Both the position numbers and the translations under genes were made by a program. From NCBI RefSeq assembly GCF_001687105.1, contig NZ_CP014595.1, forward strand, positions 2,493,001-2,557,000: a stretch of DNA of 64,000 bases, given 5' to 3'. Below the pieces are notes generated by a model. That model was not told the DNA's origin. It searched no databases and worked only from the letters and a program-made list of their open reading frames with translations. This document shows, piece after piece, positions 8,925-17,921 of this stretch (position 1 is the first letter of the stretch; every line of letters starts with the position of its first letter). The DNA is from Salipiger sp. CCB-MM3. GTDB taxonomy: Bacteria > Pseudomonadota > Alphaproteobacteria > Rhodobacterales > Rhodobacteraceae.

Positions 8925-11462
8925 GTGACCAGGTTCATTCTCTCGTTCTTCGGGGCCATCTTCAGCGTCATTACTCTGGGAGTTATGGCGGTCGCGCTGT
9001 CTATCGGCGCGGTCTTCTGGATCTATGGCCGCGACCTGCCAAGCCATGAAAGCCTTGCGCAATACACGCCGCCGACGATCTCGCGCATCTACTCGCAAGA
9101 AGGTCAGATCATTGACGAGTTTGCGCAGGAGCGGCGCCTCTTCACCCCGGCCGACCAGATCCCCGATCTCGTCAAGGAAGCTTTCATCTCCGCCGAGGAT
9201 AAGAACTTCTACGAGCACCACGGCTATGACGTGCGCGGCATCGCCGCCGCCGCCTTCGACGCGGTGCGCACTCGTGGCCGCGATGTCCGCGGCGCGTCGA
9301 CCATCACCCAGCAGGTGATGAAGAACTTCCTGCTCTCTGGCGACCGCAAGATCGAGCGCAAGATCAAGGAGATCATCCTAGCCTCGCGCCTCGAAGAGAC
9401 GCTGAGCAAGGACAAGATCCTCGAGCTTTATCTCAACGAGATTTTCCTCGGTCAAAACTCCTATGGCGTGACCGCTGCGGCGCAGACCTATTTCAACAAG
9501 AGCCTTTCCGAGCTTGCCCCGCATGAGGCGGCGATGCTCGCCTCGATGCCGAAAGCGCCGTCGGACTTTCACCCGGTGCGCAACAAGCAGCGCCTGCTCG
9601 ACCGCCGCAACTACGTGCTGCGCGAGATGCGCGAGAACGGCTATATCGACACGGCCACCTATGAGACCGAGGTCAGCCAGCCGCTGCGCTCGGTGCAGAA
9701 CGGCGATTTCGAGCCCTATCAGAAGTCGCTGCCGCCGCGTGATTATTTCACCGACGAGATCCGCCGCCAGCTGACCACCGAGTTCGGCGAGGGCGAGTTC
9801 TTCTCGGGCGGCCTGTCGGTGCGCGCGACGCTCGACCCCGAGATGCAGGTGGAGGCGGCGCAGTCGCTGCGCATCGCACTCGAGGATTATGACCGCAGCT
9901 TGGGCCGCTGGCGCGGCTCCGGCAAGACCATCCCCGAAGAGAGCCTCGGCTCGGAAGAGGACTGGCGCGCGGCGCTGGCGTCGGTGCCGATTGCGCGCGA
10001 CATCGACCTCGAAAGCCAGTGGCTGCCGGCGGTGGTGCTGGAGGTGGGCGACAGCCAGATGCGCCTTGGCATCGAGGACACACCGGACACGGCGGAGCGC
10101 CCCTCGGTGGTGCCGCGCGAAGACATCTCTTGGATCCGCGGCAGCTTTGCCGACAATTTCAAGCGCGGCGACGTGGTACATGTGCGCGCCATGGTCACCG
10201 ATCAGGATGGCTCGTTCATCCGCTGGACGCTGCGGCAGGTGCCGCGCGTGCAGGGCGCCTTCATGGCGATGGACGTGAACACTGGCCGGGTGATCGCCAT
10301 GCAGGGTGGCTTCAGCTACCAGAACTCGGTGTTCAACCGCGCCACGCAGGCGCTGCGCCAGCCCGGTTCCAGCTTCAAGCCCTTCGTCTACGCCGCGGCG
10401 CTGGACTCGGGGTTCTCGCCCTCCACGGTGATCATCGACGCCCCGATCGAGATCGACACGCCGCAGGGCGTCTGGCGGCCGAAGAATGCGTCGAACACCT
10501 ACTACGGCCCGACGCCGCTGCGCACCGGCATCGAGCAGTCGCGGAACCTGATGACCATCCGTCTCGCACAAGAGATCGGCATGGACACAGTGGGGCGCTA
10601 CGCCGAGAAGTTCGGGGTCTATGACCACATGGGCCGGGTGCTGGCCAACGCGCTCGGGGCGGATGAGACCACGCTCTACAAGATGATCTCGGCCTATGCG
10701 ATGTTCGCCAACGGCGGCGAGCGGGTCGAGCCGACGCTGGTTGACCGGGTGCAGGACCGTTATGGCCGGACGGTCTACAACCATGAGTATCAAAAAGGCA
10801 ACGAGCGCAGCTGCCTCGATTGCGCCGATCCGAACCTGCCGCCGGGCCGTGGCCCGGACATCCGCAACAACCGCGACCGGATCATGGATGCGGTCACCGC
10901 ATATCAGCTCACCTCGATGATGCAGGGTGTGGTGCAGCGCGGCACCGCCTCGCGCACGGTGAACCTGCCGGTGCCCACCGCGGGCAAGACCGGCACCACC
11001 AACGATGCCAAGGACGTGTGGATGCTCGGCTTCACCTCGAACATCGTGGCGGGCTGTTACATCGGCTATGACACGCCGCGCCCGCTGGGTCGGGGCGCCT
11101 CGGGCGGCGGCATGTGCGGGCCGGTGTTCAACCGTTTCATGCTCAAGGCGGTCGAGAAATACGGCGGCGGCCAGTTCAAAGTGCCGCCCGCCTGTAACTT
11201 CCTCAACATGGACCGTTTCACCGGCGCGCGTCTGGGGCCGGATGCTTCGGGGCCGAACGTGGTGGCCGAATGTTTCCGCTCGGGCGAAGAGCCGCTCTTT
11301 GGCATCCAGCTCGACGGCGGCTGGGCGATGTCGGGCAATTTCGACATGATCCAGCCCGACGGCTCGACCCGCCCGCGCGAGGTCACCACCTCCACCGGGC
11401 GCAAGGCGACGGTGGGCCCGAAGGCCTCCTTCGGCACGCTCAGCTCCGGCGGCCTCTACTGA
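8925..11462 (+). CDS. mrcA: Penicillin-binding protein 1A (bifunctional transglycosylase/transpeptidase)
   Basis: Class A PBP that polymerises glycan strands and cross-links peptides in the periplasm. I set the start at GTG 8925 (845 residues), because AAAGGGG lies nine bases upstream and an in-frame ATG at 8895 overlaps an apparent TATAAT box. One N-terminal membrane anchor (about residues 4-33) is followed by the GT51 domain (SAEDKNFYEHHG, then STITQQVMKNFLL), an OB-like insert (about residues 310-440) and the transpeptidase domain with S482-S-F-K, SRN in EQSRNL, and KTGTT. The C-terminal 70 residues look disordered. Length and order are normal for PBP1A. A strong terminator follows 30 bases after the stop. 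Confidence 0.95.
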   Translation: MTRFILSFFGAIFSVITLGVMAVALSIGAVFWIYGRDLPSHESLAQYTPPTISRIYSQEGQIIDEFAQERRLFTPADQIPDLVKEAFISAEDKNFYEHHGYDVRGIAAAAFDAVRTRGRDVRGASTITQQVMKNFLLSGDRKIERKIKEIILASRLEETLSKDKILELYLNEIFLGQNSYGVTAAAQTYFNKSLSELAPHEAAMLASMPKAPSDFHPVRNKQRLLDRRNYVLREMRENGYIDTATYETEVSQPLRSVQNGDFEPYQKSLPPRDYFTDEIRRQLTTEFGEGEFFSGGLSVRATLDPEMQVEAAQSLRIALEDYDRSLGRWRGSGKTIPEESLGSEEDWRAALASVPIARDIDLESQWLPAVVLEVGDSQMRLGIEDTPDTAERPSVVPREDISWIRGSFADNFKRGDVVHVRAMVTDQDGSFIRWTLRQVPRVQGAFMAMDVNTGRVIAMQGGFSYQNSVFNRATQALRQPGSSFKPFVYAAALDSGFSPSTVIIDAPIEIDTPQGVWRPKNASNTYYGPTPLRTGIEQSRNLMTIRLAQEIGMDTVGRYAEKFGVYDHMGRVLANALGADETTLYKMISAYAMFANGGERVEPTLVDRVQDRYGRTVYNHEYQKGNERSCLDCADPNLPPGRGPDIRNNRDRIMDAVTAYQLTSMMQGVVQRGTASRTVNLPVPTAGKTGTTNDAKDVWMLGFTSNIVAGCYIGYDTPRPLGRGASGGGMCGPVFNRFMLKAVEKYGGGQFKVPPACNFLNMDRFTGARLGPDASGPNVVAECFRSGEEPLFGIQLDGGWAMSGNFDMIQPDGSTRPREVTTSTGRKATVGPKASFGTLSSGGLY

Positions 11463-11491
11463 ACGGCGCTACGGTTTAACGGGATCGATAA

Positions 11492-11519
11492 GGCGGAGGG
11501 GAAACCCTCCGCCTTTTTT
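11492..11519 (+). terminator. Strong Rho-independent terminator after PBP1A
   Basis: A perfect 9-bp stem GGCGGAGGG/CCCTCCGCC with a GAAA tetraloop is followed by six T residues. It ends the PBP1A transcript. Confidence 0.92.
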
Positions 11520-11549
11520 CCGAAGGCTCTGCCGATGGCGGGGCGTGGA

Positions 11550-11610
11550 GGGGCGCTGCCCCTCTTGGCCTGCGGCCAATTCACCCCGGCGTATTTTCAA
11601 AGAGAAGAAG
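11550..11610 (+). repeat. Composite intergenic repeat, copy 1
   Basis: Hairpin 1 is GGGGC-GCT-GCCCC (11550-11562); hairpin 2 is TTGGCC-TGC-GGCCAA (11565-11579); the conserved tail CACCCCGGCGTATTTTC then AAAGAGAAGAAG ends at 11610. It follows the PBP1A gene in the same orientation. Five related copies lie elsewhere in the window. An inverted tail faces it at 11640-11661. Confidence 0.85.
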
Positions 11611-11639
11611 GGACCAGGCGCGGCTTTAGGAGACAGGGT

Positions 11640-11661
11640 CTTCTTCTTTTTCCAAATACGC
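11640..11661 (-). repeat. Inverted tail of the composite repeat
   Basis: On the minus strand this reads GCGTATTTGG then AAAAAGAAGAAG, the tail of the composite repeat without its hairpins. It lies downstream of the minus-strand permease gene and faces copy 1, so the two tails could pair into one long stem across the convergent gene ends. Confidence 0.65.
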
Positions 11662-11712
11662 ATCTTCTGCAGTGCCGACTATGCAGCGCCGGGAGAGGGC
11701 AGGACGCGCACG

Positions 11713-11745
11713 AAAAAGGGGCGGGAGGCTCGTGCCTCCCGCCCC
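11713..11745 (-). terminator. Rho-independent terminator of the permease operon
   Basis: A perfect 12-bp inverted repeat GGGGCGGGAGGC/GCCTCCCGCCCC with a 4-base loop lies directly after the minus-strand permease gene. Read on that strand it is followed by five T residues (AAAAA at 11713-11717 on the plus strand). Confidence 0.9.
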
Positions 11746-11771
11746 GATAGCGGACCCTGCTGGCGCGCCGC

Positions 11772-12752
11772 TCAGCGGCCGCGGATGCGTGGGTCGAGCG
11801 CGTCGCGTAGGCCGTCGCCGAGGTAGTTCACCCCCAGCACGGTCAGCGAGATGGCGATGCCGGGCAGGATCACCCGCTCGGGGAAGTCTTCCATCCGCGC
11901 CACCGCGTCAGCCAGCATCTTGCCCCAGGTCGGGAAGTCCGACGGAAAGCCCACGCCGAGGAACGACAGGGCGCTCTCGGTGATGATCGCCGTGGCGAGG
12001 CCCAGCGTCGCCGAGACCATGATCGGCGAGAGCACGTTCGGCAGCAGGTGGCGCTTGATGATCTGGAACGGCTTGGTGCCGATCGAGCGCGCCGCGAGCA
12101 CGAACTCGCGCTCTTTCAGCGCCAGCACGTCGCCGCGCACGATGCGTGCCGTGGGCATCCACGAGGTGATGCCGACAACGGTGACGATGAGGATGAACAT
12201 GCCACCCTCGGGGCCGAAGTTGGCGCGCAACGGCTGGCGGAACAGCGTCACGGCCACCAGCAGCAGTGGCAGGATCGGCAGCGACAGGAACAGGTCCGTC
12301 AGGCGCATCAGCGGGCCGTCGAGCTTGCGGAAATAGCCCGCCAGCACGCCGACGCCCGCGCCGATCACCAGCGACAGGATCATCGCCGCCCAGCCCACGG
12401 CCATCGAGGCGCGCCCGCCCGCGATCAGCTGCGAGAGGTTGTCACGGCCCAGCTGGTCGCTGCCCAGCGGATGCGCCCAGCTGGTCTTGGCGGTGCTGTC
12501 CCAGAGTGCGGTGTAGACCGGGCGCATGTCCTTGGCGCGGATGTCCAGCGCCTGCGGATCGAGCGTCCACAGATAGGGGCCGATCAGTACACCCAAGGTG
12601 ATGAAGATCAGGAAGAACCCCCCGATCATCGCGCCCTTGTGCTTGCGGAACTGGCTCCAGACGTCCTTCCACTTCGAACGCGGCGGCTTGTCCGGACCCT
12701 TGTCGCGCAGGGCCTCGATCGGGGCGGGGGATGCGGGAACGGGCTCAGTCAT
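11772..12752 (-). CDS. Peptide-type ABC transporter permease (DppC/OppC family)
   Basis: Inner-membrane subunit of a peptide/nickel-type importer, 326 residues. The ATG at 12752 overlaps the stop of the upstream permease by eight bases (ATGACTGA), indicating translational coupling. A cytoplasmic N-terminus with a Lys/Arg-rich segment leads to the first membrane helix (about residues 45-65), a periplasmic loop with the HPLGSDQLGRD motif characteristic of OppC-type permeases, and then five helices with the EAA loop (EFVLAARSIGTKPFQIIKRHLLPN) that contacts the ATPase. The C-terminus GLRDALDPRIRGR is typical. The operon also contains the second permease and the binding protein; the ATPase gene is divergent, beyond the binding-protein gene. 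Confidence 0.92.
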   Translation of the reverse strand: MTEPVPASPAPIEALRDKGPDKPPRSKWKDVWSQFRKHKGAMIGGFFLIFITLGVLIGPYLWTLDPQALDIRAKDMRPVYTALWDSTAKTSWAHPLGSDQLGRDNLSQLIAGGRASMAVGWAAMILSLVIGAGVGVLAGYFRKLDGPLMRLTDLFLSLPILPLLLVAVTLFRQPLRANFGPEGGMFILIVTVVGITSWMPTARIVRGDVLALKEREFVLAARSIGTKPFQIIKRHLLPNVLSPIMVSATLGLATAIITESALSFLGVGFPSDFPTWGKMLADAVARMEDFPERVILPGIAISLTVLGVNYLGDGLRDALDPRIRGR

Positions 12753-13782
12753 AGCGGATCCTCGGGTCGAGAAGGCCATAGAGGATGTCGGCGATCAGGT
12801 TGAAGGCCACGATCAGCACGGCAAAGATGAAGGTCAGCGTCATCACCATCGGCAGGTCATTGGCGAAGAGCGCGGTGATCAGAAGCTGGCCGATGCCGTT
12901 CACCTTGAAGACGTTCTCGGTGATGATCGCGCCGCCGAAGATCGCCGGGACGCCAAGCGCGATCACGGTGATCACCGGGATCATCGAGTTGCGCAGCACG
13001 TGGATCATCACCACCACGGCCTCGGACAGGCCCTTGGCGCGGGCGGTGCGCACATAGTCCTGATTGAGATTGTCGAGCATCGAGGCGCGCATGTAGCGCG
13101 ACAGCTGCGCGGTGGTCTGCAGCGCCAGCACCATCACCGGCATGATCATCTGCAGAAGCTGGAACTTGAAGCTTTCCCAGTCATTCACCACGTGGGTGGT
13201 GTCGTAGATCGACGGGAACCAGCCAAGGTAGACCGAAAAGATCACGATCAGCAGCGGCCCGGTGAAGAACGGCGGGATCGAGAAGCCGACCATGGTGATG
13301 AACGTCCCGGCTTGGTCAAAGACCGAATACTGCCGGTAGGCCGAGTAGATGCCGATCGGCAGGGCGATCAGCACGCCCACGACATAGCTCAGGCCAACGA
13401 CCCAGAGCGTCTGCGGGATACGCTGCAGCACGATGTCCATCACCGGCGAGCGGGTCTGCCAGGAGATCACCCGCAGCTCACCCTGATAGAGATGCGTGTC
13501 GGGCAGCCATCCAAGCAGCCAAGTGTCGCGGGTCAGCCAGTCGATAAAGATTTTCGGCTCGGTCCAGAACACCTGCACCAGCCATTTCCAGTATTGCACC
13601 AGCGCCGGCTCGCCGACGCCAAGCGCCTCGCGCATCTTCTGCTTCACCTCGGGCGGCACCGTCAGCGGCACCTGCGCCATGGGATCGCCCGGCGCAAGCT
13701 GCAGCAGCATGAAGATCACGAAGCTGATGAACAGCAGCGTCGGGACCGAAAGGACGAGGCGTCGGATCGCATAGGTCAGCAT
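12745..13782 (-). CDS. Peptide-type ABC transporter permease (DppB/OppB family)
   Basis: First permease of the same importer, 345 residues from the ATG at 13782, which has GAGG upstream. It begins MLTYAIRRLVLSVPTLL, the canonical OppB start, and contains APGDP after the first helix. The large periplasmic insert (about residues 60-135) before helix 2 is longer than in classical DppB and is shared with the longer branch of this permease family. The EAA loop reads DYVRTARAKGLSEAVVVMIHVLRNS and the C-terminus DILYGLLDPRIRYD is conserved. It overlaps the DppC-type gene and lies 279 bases after the binding-protein gene, separated from it by a hairpin. Confidence 0.92.
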   Translation of the reverse strand: MLTYAIRRLVLSVPTLLFISFVIFMLLQLAPGDPMAQVPLTVPPEVKQKMREALGVGEPALVQYWKWLVQVFWTEPKIFIDWLTRDTWLLGWLPDTHLYQGELRVISWQTRSPVMDIVLQRIPQTLWVVGLSYVVGVLIALPIGIYSAYRQYSVFDQAGTFITMVGFSIPPFFTGPLLIVIFSVYLGWFPSIYDTTHVVNDWESFKFQLLQMIMPVMVLALQTTAQLSRYMRASMLDNLNQDYVRTARAKGLSEAVVVMIHVLRNSMIPVITVIALGVPAIFGGAIITENVFKVNGIGQLLITALFANDLPMVMTLTFIFAVLIVAFNLIADILYGLLDPRIRYD

Positions 13783-14014
13783 GTGCGGACCTCGCGGGCG
13801 AGGCGGCGGGCGCGTCCTTGCTGCGAATGCAGCGCGCGCGTCCGGCACCGGTCATGGATGCGGGCTGTGTGCGTCATGAATTCCGTGTCTTTGTTGTGGG
13901 GCCCGTGCGGCGGAACCGGCTGTCGCCGTGAGGCGGCAGCGGCCGCGTCAGTGAACCGGGGCAGGGTGCCGGGGTTCGGGTTCCGGAGAGGTGAGGTCAC
14001 GGGCAGACCTTCCG

Positions 14015-14050
14015 AAAAAGGGCACGTCCCCGCGCCGGGCGGGGACGTGC
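14015..14050 (-). terminator. Stem-loop/terminator between binding-protein and permease genes
   Basis: A 12-bp perfect inverted repeat GCACGTCCCCGC/GCGGGGACGTGC with a 5-base loop, followed on the minus strand by a T5 run (AAAAA at 14015-14019). Its place directly after the binding-protein gene suggests partial termination or 3'-end stabilisation so that binding protein exceeds permease. Confidence 0.82.
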
Positions 14051-14061
14051 GTGTCAGGGGA

Positions 14062-15768
14062 TCAGCCTTCGGTGCGATACCAGTCGGCGGCGTTCCAGAG
14101 CTCGCTGTCCCAGGTGTTCAGGATGACACCGCCCAGCGTGTTGGAATGCGCCGACACGCGGCCACGGTCGACCAGCGGAACGATGGTCATCGTCTCTTTG
14201 GTGATGATGTCGTTCAGCTTCTTGGCCAGTTCGCCGCGCTTTTCCAGCTCGCCGGTCTGCGCCAGCTCGTCGAGCAGAGCATCATACTCTTCGTTGCAGA
14301 AGCGGTTGATGTTCTCACCCTGCCACTGCGAGGACGGCTTGGGCTCGTTGCCGCAGCGGTACATCTGCAGATAAGACTGTGGGTCGGTGCCGTCGAAGTT
14401 GTTCGCGTACATTTCGACGTCGGCATAGAACTTCTGGAAGGTGTCGGGCGAGCCCGGGTCACCGCCGAAGAACACCGAAGCGTCGACGTTGCGCAGTTCG
14501 GTTTCGACACCGATCTGGCGCCACCAATCCTTGATCAGGGCCTGGAAGTCCTGACGCACGGCGTTGGTCGAGGTCTGGTAAAGCAGGCTCAGCTTCTCGC
14601 CGTCCTTCTCACGCACACCGTCGCCATCGCTGTCGGTCCAGCCCGCTTCTTCGAGCAGCGCCTTGGCGCCTTCGAGGTCCTGGGTCAGACATTCGGTGTT
14701 GTCCGAGGCGTAAAGCTCGGGCGCGGGCACGAGGTTACAGGTGGCGCGGCCAGCCTGACCATAGCCGATCTCGGTCAGCAGGTTGCGGTCGATGGCCATC
14801 GAGAGCGCCTTGCGGACTTTGAAGTCGGACAGGATCGGGTGCGGATGCGCGACGGTGGCGCGCTCGCCCTCGGGCAGGTCCGGCGACGGGTCGGTCATGT
14901 TCATCTCGAGACGTTCGACCAGGGTGCCGAAAGCAGAGACGGGGGTGCCAGCGCCGCCTTCAGCCATGGAGGCGAGGACGTCGGGGGCCAGCTGCAGGTT
15001 CCACGCGTAGTCGAACTCGCCGGTCTGCAGAACCGCGCGGGCCGCCGATTCCGCATCGCCGCCGCCCTTCAGCGTGACGGTGGCGAAAGCGGGCTTCGCG
15101 GGGTCACGGTAGTTGGGGTTTGCAGACAGCGAGATCACGTCGTTCGGCTTGAACTCGTCGACCACGAAGGGGCCGGTGCCGATCGGATTGAAGTTGGCCT
15201 CGGTGCAGGTCGAGGCTGCCGCGCCCACGCAGTTCTCGAACTGCGCCTTTTGCAGGATCGGGGACTGGCCGCCCATGAAGGGGCCGTAGGGGTTCGGCAT
15301 GGCTTTGTCGAAGCTTACCACCACGGTCAGATCGTCAGGGGTGTCGATCGAAGTGATGTGGTCGAACTTCGCCAGCTGCGCGCAGCCGCCTTCGGGGTTC
15401 ATGCAGTAGTCTGCGGTGAATTTCACGTCAGCCGAGGTCACCGGCGAGCCGTCGGACCACAGCAGGCCCTCTTTCAGCTTCCAGGTGATCGACTTCAGGT
15501 CTTCCGCCACGCCGCCGTTTTCGACGGTGGGAATCTCTTCAGCCAGGAACGGGACCAGCGCGCCGGTCTCGGTGTAGCGGCCCAGCGGCTCGAGCACGAG
15601 CGACGAGGCTTCGATGTCCTTCGTGCCGCTCGACAGGTAGGGCGTCATGATCGACGGCGCCTGCCAATAGATGATGTTCACATGCCCGTCGGAGCCGCGC
15701 TCCGCCATTGCGGCGGGGGCCAGAGCAAAGCTGGCGGCAGCCCCGAGCAGGAGGGTCTTGAGTTTCAT
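14062..15768 (-). CDS. Peptide-type ABC transporter substrate-binding protein
   Basis: Periplasmic binding protein of SBP family 5, 568 residues. AGGGAGTGACCT precedes the ATG. A signal peptide (to about residue 22, PAAMAE) is followed by the bilobed domain with PTVENGGV, WSDGSPVTSADVKF and the FVVDEFKPND segment. Residues about 376-384 read DSDGDGVRE, a D-x-D-x-D-G loop typical of calcium-binding sites, followed by KDGEKLSL; such loops occur in some members of this family. Six to eight cysteines (for example NCVGAAASTC) suggest disulfides. The substrate cannot be determined, but peptide-like compounds are typical. It heads an operon with two permeases and is divergent from the ATPase. Confidence 0.92.
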   Translation of the reverse strand: MKLKTLLLGAAASFALAPAAMAERGSDGHVNIIYWQAPSIMTPYLSSGTKDIEASSLVLEPLGRYTETGALVPFLAEEIPTVENGGVAEDLKSITWKLKEGLLWSDGSPVTSADVKFTADYCMNPEGGCAQLAKFDHITSIDTPDDLTVVVSFDKAMPNPYGPFMGGQSPILQKAQFENCVGAAASTCTEANFNPIGTGPFVVDEFKPNDVISLSANPNYRDPAKPAFATVTLKGGGDAESAARAVLQTGEFDYAWNLQLAPDVLASMAEGGAGTPVSAFGTLVERLEMNMTDPSPDLPEGERATVAHPHPILSDFKVRKALSMAIDRNLLTEIGYGQAGRATCNLVPAPELYASDNTECLTQDLEGAKALLEEAGWTDSDGDGVREKDGEKLSLLYQTSTNAVRQDFQALIKDWWRQIGVETELRNVDASVFFGGDPGSPDTFQKFYADVEMYANNFDGTDPQSYLQMYRCGNEPKPSSQWQGENINRFCNEEYDALLDELAQTGELEKRGELAKKLNDIITKETMTIVPLVDRGRVSAHSNTLGGVILNTWDSELWNAADWYRTEG

Positions 15769-15967
15769 AGGTCACTCCCTGTTATCGACCTAAGACCATG
15801 TTGGCCTTTCATCGACCGTTTGGTCTCTTCTTTGTATCAGCGGGAAAACCGTGAAACGCCGGACCCTTGGTCTCGGCGCTTGCACTCGTCTCATCCCGCT
15901 TGGGCCTCATCGAAACAGAACGCGCGCAAAATGCAAGCATTGCCTTGGGGTCAGGTGGGCCTTGGGT

Positions 15968-15996
15968 TTGACACTTTGACAAAGGTGCCTTTAGCG
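15968..15996 (+). promoter_or_regulatory. Possible promoter for the ABC ATPase gene
   Basis: A consensus TTGACA (15968-15973) is followed after 17 bases by a weak -10 (TTAGCG, 15991-15996), about 30 bases before the ATG at 16026. The weak -10 makes this uncertain. Confidence 0.3.
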
Positions 15997-16025
15997 TTTG
16001 CACGGACCCATACGGAGAGGCCCTG

Positions 16026-17846
16026 ATGCTGGACACCCCCATTGCGCGGATCGAACGCCTGCGCGTTGAATTCGAGACAAAAGACGGCCCGGTGGCCGGT
16101 GTCGAAGACGTAAGCTTCGAGATCAATGCGGGCGAAACCGTTTGCGTCGTTGGGGAATCTGGCTCGGGTAAGTCGGTCAGTTCGCTGTCTCTGATGCGGC
16201 TGATCGAGTTCGGCGGCGGCGAGATTGCCAACGGGCGCCTAATTTTTGATCGCAAGGACGGCGGCGAGACCGATCTCGCCAAGGCCAGCCAAGATGTGAT
16301 GCGCGACATCCGCGGCAATGAGATCGGCATGATCTTCCAAGAGCCGATGACCGCGCTGAACCCGGTGTTCACCGTGGGACGTCAGCTGACCGAGGGGCTG
16401 CGCGTTCACCGTGGGCTGAGCAAGGATGAGGCCGAGGCGCGGGCGCTGGAACTGCTCAAGCAGGTGCGCATTCCCGAGCCCGAGCGGCGGCTGAAGCAAT
16501 ACCCGCACGAGCTGTCGGGCGGGATGCGGCAGCGTGTGGTGATCGCCATGGCGCTGGCCTGCAAGCCGCGCCTGCTGATCGCCGACGAGCCGACCACGGC
16601 GCTCGACGTGACCATTCAGGCCGAGATCCTCGCCCTGATGGACCGCCTCAAGCGCGAGACCGGCACGGCGGTGATGTTCATCACCCACGACATGGCGGTG
16701 GTGGCGCAGATGGCCGACCGCGTGGTGGTCATGTTCCGCGGCAACAAGGTGGAAGAGGGCACCGTCGAGGAGATCTTCGAGCGGCCCCAGCACCCCTATA
16801 CGCAGGCGCTGCTGGCGGCGGTGCCGAAGCTGGGCGAGATGCGCGGCAAGGCGTTGCCCGAGCCGATGAAGCTGCTGGGTCGCGAGCAGGGCGAGATCAA
16901 ACCGATCCCCGGCACCGACACGCCGCTGCTGGAAGTTGAGGGGCTGACCACGCGCTTTCCGGTGAAGGGCGGTTTCTTCCGCCAGACGGTGGCGAATGTG
17001 CATGCGGTCGAGGACGTCAGCTTCACCGTGAATAAGGGCCAGACGCTGAGCCTTGTGGGGGAATCAGGCTGCGGCAAGTCAACCTGCGGCCGTTCGATCC
17101 TGCGTCTGGTGGAACCCGACAAGGGCCGCATCGTGCTCGACGGTGTCGACGTGATGGGGCTGGGGCCGAACATGCTGCGCGACGCGCGGCGCGAGATGCA
17201 GATGATCTTTCAGGATCCCTTCGCCTCGCTGAACCCCCAGATGAACCTTGCCGACCAAGTCGCTGAACCGATGCGCAATTACGGCTCTCACAAGGGCAAG
17301 GAGATGATGGACCGCGTGGCCATGCTGTTTGACCGTGTGGAATTGCCGCGCAGCTTCATGCGCCGCTTCCCGCATGAGCTTTCGGGTGGTCAACGACAGC
17401 GGATCGCCATTGCGCGTGCGCTGGCGCTCAACCCCAAGCTGATCGTGGCGGACGAGGCCGTGTCGGCGCTCGACGTGTCGGTGCAGGCGCAGGTGGTCAA
17501 TCTGATGATGGAACTGCAGGCCGAGCTTGGACTGTCCTATCTTTTCATCAGTCACGACATGGCGGTGGTCGAACGGGTCAGCCACAAAGTCGGGGTGATG
17601 TACCTTGGCCGGATCGTCGAAATCGGCCCCCGCGCGGCGGTTTTCGAGAACCCGCAGCACCCCTATACCAAGGCGCTGATGTCGGCGGTTCCGATCGCCG
17701 ATCCGCGCCGCCGGAAGTCGGAAAAAGACCTCAATTTCAAGCCCATTCCCTCGCCCATTCACCCGGTTGGATACGAGCCCGAGACAAACGTGTATCAGCA
17801 GGTTGGGCACGATCATTTCGTGCTCACCTCTGCCAGCGGCTACTAA
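16026..17846 (+). CDS. Double-domain ABC transporter ATPase (DppD-DppF fusion)
   Basis: A 606-residue protein with two complete ABC ATPase modules, equivalent to fused OppD and OppF. The first has Walker A GESGSGKS, signature LSGGMRQR and Walker B LLIADEP; the second has [16 protein letters not shown] and LIVADEA. Each module ends with the oligopeptide-transporter C-terminal region (for example [15 protein letters not shown] and [15 protein letters not shown]). GGAGAGG lies six bases before the ATG. It powers the importer encoded divergently at 11772-15768; fused ATPases of this type usually serve such peptide importers. It is separated from the binding-protein gene by a 257-base shared control region. 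Confidence 0.93.
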   Translation: MLDTPIARIERLRVEFETKDGPVAGVEDVSFEINAGETVCVVGESGSGKSVSSLSLMRLIEFGGGEIANGRLIFDRKDGGETDLAKASQDVMRDIRGNEIGMIFQEPMTALNPVFTVGRQLTEGLRVHRGLSKDEAEARALELLKQVRIPEPERRLKQYPHELSGGMRQRVVIAMALACKPRLLIADEPTTALDVTIQAEILALMDRLKRETGTAVMFITHDMAVVAQMADRVVVMFRGNKVEEGTVEEIFERPQHPYTQALLAAVPKLGEMRGKALPEPMKLLGREQGEIKPIPGTDTPLLEVEGLTTRFPVKGGFFRQTVANVHAVEDVSFTVNKGQTLSLVGESGCGKSTCGRSILRLVEPDKGRIVLDGVDVMGLGPNMLRDARREMQMIFQDPFASLNPQMNLADQVAEPMRNYGSHKGKEMMDRVAMLFDRVELPRSFMRRFPHELSGGQRQRIAIARALALNPKLIVADEAVSALDVSVQAQVVNLMMELQAELGLSYLFISHDMAVVERVSHKVGVMYLGRIVEIGPRAAVFENPQHPYTKALMSAVPIADPRRRKSEKDLNFKPIPSPIHPVGYEPETNVYQQVGHDHFVLTSASGY

Positions 17847-17921
17847 GGGTTGTGGCGACCCATACGGCGCTTCTCTGCCTAAAAGGAGAAAATTAGGGCT
17901 TGGAGGTGGATCTGTCGGCGT

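Noticed and set aside
12598..16026. A 1142-codon open frame on the plus strand opposite the peptide importer genes
   Set aside because: It is rich in His, Arg, Gln and Asp, lacks any family motif, and lies antisense to three clearly recognised genes. Long antisense frames are expected in GC-rich coding DNA.
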